Source of the DNA: an uncultured Lachnospiraceae bacterium
GTDB lineage: Bacteria; Bacillota; Clostridia; Lachnospirales; Lachnospiraceae
Length of the DNA stretch: 64,000 bases
Reading direction: 5' to 3'
NCBI GenBank assembly: GCA_947591155.1
Contig: CANQDA010000012.1
Span: 21,463 to 85,462, forward strand
Shown here: positions 59,744-64,000 of the stretch, piece by piece
Numbering within the stretch: position 1 is the stretch's first letter
Layout of the letters: each line of letters starts with the position of its first letter
Notes under the pieces: generated by a model
What the model was told of the DNA's origin: nothing
The model's input: only the letters and a program-made list of their open reading frames with translations
The model's database searches: none
Made by a program: the position numbers and the translations under genes

Positions 59744-60793
59744 CTACTTCACCGAAAACTTGTAGCTCGTCTTCGTATCGTACGGCTCTCCCGCCTTCAG
59801 AAGCGGCGAGGGGAAGCCCGGTTCGTTGATCGCGTTCGGATAGAACTGGGACTCTAGGCAGAAACCGCTCCTCTTTATGTAGGAAGCGCCGCCCTTGCCC
59901 GTCTGCGGCACGATCGAATTGCCCGCGTAAAACTGGACGCCATAGCAGTCCGTGAACACTTCCATCGCGATGCCGCTCTCCTCGCAGCGCGCCTCGGCAA
60001 TCTTGCGGAACTCGCCCGCAGGGCTGTCGCACACGAAATTGTGGTCGTAGCCGCCCACGAAGCGAAGCTGCTCGCAGTCCGCATTGATATCGCGACCGAT
60101 CGGCTTCATCTCGCGGAAATCGAAGACCGTGCCCTCCACCGGCGCAAGCTCCCCGGTCGGGATCGCCTGATGGTCGCGCACCGGCGTGTACGCCTGCGCA
60201 TTGATCTGCAAAAGCTGTCCCTCGATGACGCCGCTATCATGCCCCGCCAGATTGAAATACGAATGGTTCGTCATGTTCGCGACGGTGTCCGCATCGGACT
60301 TGCCCTCGTAGTGCAGGATCACTTCGTTGTCGTCCGTCAGGGTGTATGTCACCGCGATCTTAAAGTTCCCGGGATAACCCTGATCCCCGTCCGGGCTCTC
60401 CAGTTCGAAGCGGATACTGTTCTTCGCTTCGTCCACCGCGCCGACCGTCCACTTGCGCTGCTCGTAACCGTCCGGGCCGCTGTGGAGATTGTTCTCGTTG
60501 TCGTTCACCGCCAGATGGTATTCTTTTCCATTAATCGTGAACTTCGCCTTGTCGATGCGGTTCCCGCTGCGCCCGATGACCGTCCCGAAGAAGCTGTCGT
60601 GATCCAGATACTCCTGCGCCGTGTCGTAGCCGAGCACGACGTCCAGAAGCTTCCCGGACTTGTCCGGCACGAGCAGGTTCACGAGCGTCGCGCCTAAGTC
60701 CGTCACCGCCATCGTCACGTTGTTGCGGTTCGTGAAGGAGTACAGCGCTATTTCCCTGCCGTCCTTCATGGTTCCAAATGCCTGTTTCTTCAT
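59744..60793 (-). CDS. galM: Galactose mutarotase (aldose 1-epimerase)
   Basis: Interconverts alpha and beta anomers of galactose and related aldoses in the cytoplasm. 349 residues, normal length. Motifs: VLGYDTAQEYLDHDSFFGTVIGR, NHSYFNLAGH with the catalytic His, PTGELAPVEGTVFDF, and the catalytic Glu region GFCLESQFYPNAIN near the C-terminus. It follows the isomerase gene by 18 bp and is the last gene of the sugar operon, followed by a terminator. Confidence 0.96.
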   Translation of the reverse strand: MKKQAFGTMKDGREIALYSFTNRNNVTMAVTDLGATLVNLLVPDKSGKLLDVVLGYDTAQEYLDHDSFFGTVIGRSGNRIDKAKFTINGKEYHLAVNDNENNLHSGPDGYEQRKWTVGAVDEAKNSIRFELESPDGDQGYPGNFKIAVTYTLTDDNEVILHYEGKSDADTVANMTNHSYFNLAGHDSGVIEGQLLQINAQAYTPVRDHQAIPTGELAPVEGTVFDFREMKPIGRDINADCEQLRFVGGYDHNFVCDSPAGEFRKIAEARCEESGIAMEVFTDCYGVQFYAGNSIVPQTGKGGASYIKRSGFCLESQFYPNAINEPGFPSPLLKAGEPYDTKTSYKFSVK

Positions 60794-60811
60794 AGCTGCT
60801 CTCCCTGTATC

Positions 60812-62296
60812 TTACGCGAACGGATTCTCTGTCCTGTACGGTACACTCGCCGGATGGTTGTAGCCGATCTCGTCCGGGCATACGCCGATGTACTTGAACA
60901 CCTCGAACAAAGCCTTGCCGTGATGGCCGAACGCCACCGCGCCGTGATGCGGATAGTTGCCCTCGATCAGAACGTGGCGATAGAAGCGTCCCATCTCCGG
61001 GATCGCGAATACGCCGATGCCGCCGAAGGAGCAGGTCGCCACCGGAAGCACCTCGCCCTGCGCAACATACGCGCGAAGCACATTGTCCGCAGTGCTCTGC
61101 AGACGGAAGAACGTGATGTCGCCCGGAACGATGTCGCCCTCGAGCGTGCCGTTCGTCACCTCGACCGGAAGGTTTCTCGCCATGATCTTCTGATACTTCA
61201 TACTGAAGTTCGTCAGCTTGGAGGAGCAGGTGTTGCCGCAGTGGAAGCCCATGAAGGTATCCTTGTGCGTGTAGTTGAACTTGCCCTTGATGGACTGCTC
61301 GTACATATCCGCCGGAACGGAGTTGTTGATGTCGAGCAGCGTCACGATGTCGTCGCTCACGCAGGTGCCGATGTACTCGGACAGCGCGCCGTAGATATCT
61401 ACCTCGCAGGACACCGGGATGCCTCTGCCGGTCAGACGGCTGTTGACATAGCACGGAACGAAGCCGAACTGTGTCTGGAACGCCGGCCAGCACTTGCCCG
61501 CGATCGTCACATACTTGCGATAGCCCTTGTGCTCCTCGATCCAGTCGAGCAGCGTCAGCTCATACTGCGCAAGCTTGGAGAGAACCTCCGGCTTCTTGTT
61601 GCCGGCGCCGAGCTCGTTCTCCATATCCTTCACAACGTCCGGGATACGCGCGTCGCCCGCATGCTTGTTGAACGCCTCGAACAGGTCGAGCTCGGAGTTC
61701 TCCTCGATCTCCACGCCCAGATTGTAGAGCTGCTTGATCGGAGCGTTGCAGGCCAGGAAGTTCAGCGGACGCGGACCGAAGCTTATGATCTTCAGGTTCT
61801 TGAGACCGACGATCGCGCGCGCGATCGGCACGAAGTCGTGAATCATGTCCGCGCACTCATCCGCCGTACCCACCGGATACTCCGGGATGTAAGCCTTGAT
61901 GTTTCTGAGCTTGAGGTTGTAGCTCGCGTTGAGCATGCCGCAGTAAGCGTCGCCGCGACCGTCGCTCAGATCGTTCTGGCTCTCCTCAGCCGCCGCGATG
62001 AACATCGCCGGGCCGTCGAAGTGCTTCGCCAGAAGCGTCTCGGAGATCTCCGGACCGAAGTTGCCAAGGTAAACGACCAGAGCCTCGCAGCCCGCCTTCT
62101 TGACGTCCTCGAGCGCCTGCACCATGTGAATCTCGCTCTCCACGATACAGATCGGGCACTCGTAGATGTCAGCCTCGTCGTATTTCGCCTTGTAGGCGTC
62201 GATCAGGGCTTTTCTCCTGTTCACGGATAGGGACTCCGGGAAGCAGTCGCGGCTCACGGCCACGATACCGATTTTTACTTTTGGGATGTTGTTCAT
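60812..62296 (-). CDS. L-fucose/L-arabinose isomerase family protein
   Basis: 494 residues of the FucI/AraA fold. It begins KVKIGIVAVSRDCFPESLSV and contains ALVVYLGNFGPEIS (N-terminal Rossmann-like part), VEITN-type and metal-region sequence, with FHCGNTCSS and the C-terminal HGAVAFGHHGKALFEV carrying metal-binding His. These isomerases convert aldoses to ketoses with a divalent metal. The group is not standard AraA or FucI, so the sugar is uncertain. AGGAGG precedes the ATG. It lies between DUF4867 and galM in the sugar operon. Confidence 0.85.
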   Translation of the reverse strand: MNNIPKVKIGIVAVSRDCFPESLSVNRRKALIDAYKAKYDEADIYECPICIVESEIHMVQALEDVKKAGCEALVVYLGNFGPEISETLLAKHFDGPAMFIAAAEESQNDLSDGRGDAYCGMLNASYNLKLRNIKAYIPEYPVGTADECADMIHDFVPIARAIVGLKNLKIISFGPRPLNFLACNAPIKQLYNLGVEIEENSELDLFEAFNKHAGDARIPDVVKDMENELGAGNKKPEVLSKLAQYELTLLDWIEEHKGYRKYVTIAGKCWPAFQTQFGFVPCYVNSRLTGRGIPVSCEVDIYGALSEYIGTCVSDDIVTLLDINNSVPADMYEQSIKGKFNYTHKDTFMGFHCGNTCSSKLTNFSMKYQKIMARNLPVEVTNGTLEGDIVPGDITFFRLQSTADNVLRAYVAQGEVLPVATCSFGGIGVFAIPEMGRFYRHVLIEGNYPHHGAVAFGHHGKALFEVFKYIGVCPDEIGYNHPASVPYRTENPFA

Positions 62297-62334
62297 TGCT
62301 TTATCCTCCTATTAATTAATTTTTATTTTTGTAA

Positions 62335-62349
62335 ACAGCGTTGCGCTGT
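62335..62349 (-). other. Small hairpin between DUF4867 and the isomerase gene
   Basis: ACAGCG-TTG-CGCTGT, a 6-bp stem followed on the minus strand by TTTAC. Could be a weak terminator or stabiliser; low evidence. Confidence 0.25.
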
Positions 62350-62414
62350 CACGTACCGTAATTTCACTCATCCGCAATCCGAACTATGTATCGTCGTCCG
62401 GACATGACCTGCTT

Positions 62415-63035
62415 TTACTTCAGGCAGATGTTCTCTCCCACCAGCCCAAGCGGGGAACCCTCGGGAAGTCCTCCCTCCGGATGCCCGATCAGCCATTTGT
62501 TCTTCGCGGTCAGGCGCGCGTCCTCTCCGCCCGCATGCTCTTTGTCGAGCGGCAGGTTCGTGTCCTTCGGGAGCACAACCGCCACGCGGAACCCGCCGTC
62601 CGCGGCGTTGCACGGCGCGTAGTGAAGCGTCGTCGCGTACACCTCCACCGCCGTCCCCTTCGGGAGCAGGAAACCCTCGACCTTCGACGTGTCGTAGGTG
62701 CCGTCGTCCGCAATGTCCTGCTGCCAGCCGACGAGCAGGATCGCGTCCGTCCCGGCCACGTTGATCTCCGAGGAGCGATGATACTCCAGGGCGTTGAGCT
62801 TGTAGTTGTTGCCGTTGCAGAAGCCGATCTGGATCGGCAGCTCGCCGTAAGTCTTCGTCTTCAGCTCCTCAAACACCGGAAGCGCCTCCAGAAGCGCCGA
62901 CGACGGCTCGTACACCGTATCGTCCGCCGGGCAAGGCGTCTCGGCCAGCTTCTCCACGAGTCCCGTAAAATCCACGTTGTCGACGACGCGTCCGTACTTG
63001 CGGAACGCCGCATCCGTCACTTTCTTGATCTCCAT
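62415..63035 (-). CDS. DUF4867 family protein
   Basis: 206 residues from the ATG at 63035 (MEIKKVTDAAFRKYGR), which has a strong ACAGGAGGG ribosome site. Cupin-like features: GFCNGNNYKLNALEYHRSSEIN, VEVYATTLHYAPCNA and a Gly/Leu-rich end. The family is found beside sugar kinases and isomerases and may be an uncharacterised sugar epimerase or isomerase. The frame continues upstream without a stop through a HepT toxin gene to 63398, so a 327-residue fusion could be made as well as this protein. Confidence 0.85.
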   Translation of the reverse strand: MEIKKVTDAAFRKYGRVVDNVDFTGLVEKLAETPCPADDTVYEPSSALLEALPVFEELKTKTYGELPIQIGFCNGNNYKLNALEYHRSSEINVAGTDAILLVGWQQDIADDGTYDTSKVEGFLLPKGTAVEVYATTLHYAPCNAADGGFRVAVVLPKDTNLPLDKEHAGGEDARLTAKNKWLIGHPEGGLPEGSPLGLVGENICLK

Positions 63036-63398
63036 AGTAAACCCTCCTGTCTTATTTTCTAATTTTAATGTTTTTATCTTTTGACAATAATCCTTCAAAC
63101 CGGGAATATCATCAATGATCGTATACCACAGTGTTTCTGTATCAACAACACCATAATGATGAACAACAATATTACGCATGGAGCGAATCTGTCGCCACGG
63201 AATATCGGAATATTCCTGTTTGAACTCATCGGTGAGATTATAGACAAGCTCGCCAATCTGCAAAATGCAGAGAGAACATGCGTCTTTGTGCAGTTCACTC
63301 TTATCAAAGCCAGAAAAATCCATATCCCTGGTAAAAGCTGTCAGTTTATCACAGTATTCAATAATGTGTGTGAGAATGTTGAAATCACGCTCTTTCAT
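63036..63398 (-). CDS. hepT: HepT-like RNase toxin (DUF86) lacking a stop codon, fused in frame to DUF4867
   Basis: From the ATG at 63398 (MKERDFNILTHIIEY) about 110 residues match HEPN-type HepT toxins: YCDKLTAF, ACSLCILQIGELVYNL, IPWRQIRSMRN and the RX4HXY active motif RNIVVHHY at about residues 75-82. HepT is a ribonuclease held inactive by adenylylation from its MntA partner. GAGGAG precedes the ATG, which overlaps the mntA stop. No stop codon occurs: the frame runs through KTLKLENKTGG directly into MEIKKV of DUF4867. Either the stop was lost on insertion, or the fusion is used. The coordinates give only the HepT part; the full frame is 62415-63398. Confidence 0.85.
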
Positions 63399-63684
63399 AA
63401 AGCAATATCTCCTCGTCCTTGATCGCTTCCAGAAAATCTTTCCGAAGGCATTTCGTAGACAGCAAATCTACTTTCTTCCCAAGAGCATCCTCTATATCTG
63501 TAAGCAGTGCCCCCATTTGAAGTCCCCGGATTTCTCCTTTGTCTATTCTGAGATCAATATCGCTCTCTTCATCTGCTTCTCCCCGCGCATAAGAGCCAAA
63601 GAGGAAAATACGTTCCGCGCCATAATGCTTTCCCAGCAAAACAACAACATTCTTAATATCACTGATTTCAGGCAGCTTCGCCAT
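63385..63684 (-). CDS. mntA: MntA-like nucleotidyltransferase antitoxin
   Basis: 99 residues. Minimal nucleotidyltransferase with the complete motif FGSYARGEADEESDIDL (G-S-X10-D-X-D). In MntA/HepT (type VII) systems this protein AMPylates the HepT tyrosine and neutralises it. Start at 63684 (MAKLPEIS) rather than two codons earlier, because AAGGAGG is then 8 nt away. The stop overlaps the HepT start by 14 nt. It lies 38 bp after the FGGY kinase stop, so the module is inside the sugar operon. Confidence 0.92.
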   Translation of the reverse strand: MAKLPEISDIKNVVVLLGKHYGAERIFLFGSYARGEADEESDIDLRIDKGEIRGLQMGALLTDIEDALGKKVDLLSTKCLRKDFLEAIKDEEILLYERA

Positions 63685-63721
63685 AACCATTGCCTCCTTA
63701 CGAAATCAAGAGACACATAGC

Positions 63722-64000
63722 CTAATGAATGATCTCAAACAGCCCCTTGCAGGTCGGATAGATCTCCTTGAACTGCGCGTAGCGCGCCTCGTACTTCGCG
63801 ACCAGCTCCGGCTCCGGCTCCACCGTATCGACGATGCGCACGAGCTTCGCCGCCGCGTCCTCCACGGACGCGAACTCGCCGCAGGCCACCGCCGCCAGCA
63901 TCGCGCCGCCGAGCGCCGGACCCTCCTCGCTCTCGATCACGTCCACCTTGAGGTTCAGCACGTTCGCGATGATCTTCTTCCACAGCGGGCTCTTCGCGCC
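63722..64000 (-). CDS. FGGY-family carbohydrate kinase, C-terminal part only
   Basis: 92 C-terminal residues remain; the 5' part lies beyond the window. The frame opens at the edge with GAKSPLWKKIIANVLNLKV and EEGPALGGAMLAAVACGEF, the hallmarks of the second domain of xylulokinase-like sugar kinases, ending with KEIYPTCKGLFEIIH. It would phosphorylate a ketose such as xylulose or a related sugar with ATP. It is upstream of the MntA/HepT module, DUF4867, isomerase and galM, and presumably the first enzyme gene of that operon. Confidence 0.88.
   Translation of the reverse strand, partial: GAKSPLWKKIIANVLNLKVDVIESEEGPALGGAMLAAVACGEFASVEDAAAKLVRIVDTVEPEPELVAKYEARYAQFKEIYPTCKGLFEIIH

Overview
This 64 kb window is a GC-rich stretch of a spore-forming, anaerobic low-branching Firmicute, most likely a Lachnospiraceae member (class Clostridia). 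The reasons are a SPOCS/LysM spore-envelope protein, SpoVG, the DnaD-DnaC helicase-loading pair, a type III glutamine synthetase, a GlgC/GlgD pair, strong GGAGG ribosome binding sites, YesM/YesN-type two-component genes and several ligand-binding-protein sugar systems. No rRNA, tRNA, CRISPR array, prophage or intact insertion sequence was seen.

Layout. 1-8.8 kb (minus strand): a GGDEF cyclic-di-GMP synthase cut by the window edge, argS with a structured leader, a membrane protein, a GntR/FCD regulator, ispE, a SipL-like spore protein and a PrcB-type lipoprotein. 8.9-11.2 kb (plus): malQ and plsC. 11.3-16.8 kb (minus): an SGNH/MBOAT O-acyltransferase pair, spoVG, glgC-glgD. 17.1-22.4 kb (plus): murC, a cluster of DnaA boxes, dnaD-like, dnaC-like and prs. 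22.6-33.5 kb: a YhaN/YhaO (SbcC/SbcD-like) pair, mscL, a 7TM-HD-GYP-GGDEF protein, an acidic exported protein, metY and a DnaJ/DUF5685/zinc-ribbon cluster. 33.7-46.2 kb (minus): a response regulator/kinase pair, pyk, a sigma-like protein without region 4, a carboxy-terminal protease, a PucR-type regulator, a secreted InlB-repeat protein and type III glnA with a two-hairpin leader. 46.5-56.2 kb (minus): a sugar regulon made of an anchored binding protein, kinase, AraC-type regulator, lipoprotein binding protein, and a three-gene monosaccharide ABC transporter. 56.4-64 kb (minus): an AAA ATPase with a tandem palindromic operator, an AT-rich AbiEi/AbiEii toxin-antitoxin pair, and a sugar operon (FGGY kinase, DUF4867, fucose/arabinose-type isomerase, galM) interrupted by an MntA/HepT module whose toxin frame runs without a stop into DUF4867.

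How it fits together. The right third reads as one sugar programme: extracellular sugar is sensed by a membrane-anchored binding protein with its kinase and regulator, imported by the ABC transporter, and isomerised and phosphorylated by the enzymes at the right end. The left and middle parts are core functions: translation, isoprenoid, peptidoglycan and glycogen metabolism, replication loading, nitrogen assimilation.

The least explained content is between genes. Two unnamed families of structured intergenic repeats recur. Family A is four nested hairpins with variable stems but a fixed GGTACC / AAATCC core. Family B is two clear copies and one probable copy of a 130-180 bp multi-hairpin element. 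Six DnaA boxes in two tandem triplets lie in front of the primosome genes. These, the argS and glnA leaders, and the HepT-DUF4867 read-through are the best candidates for undescribed biology here.
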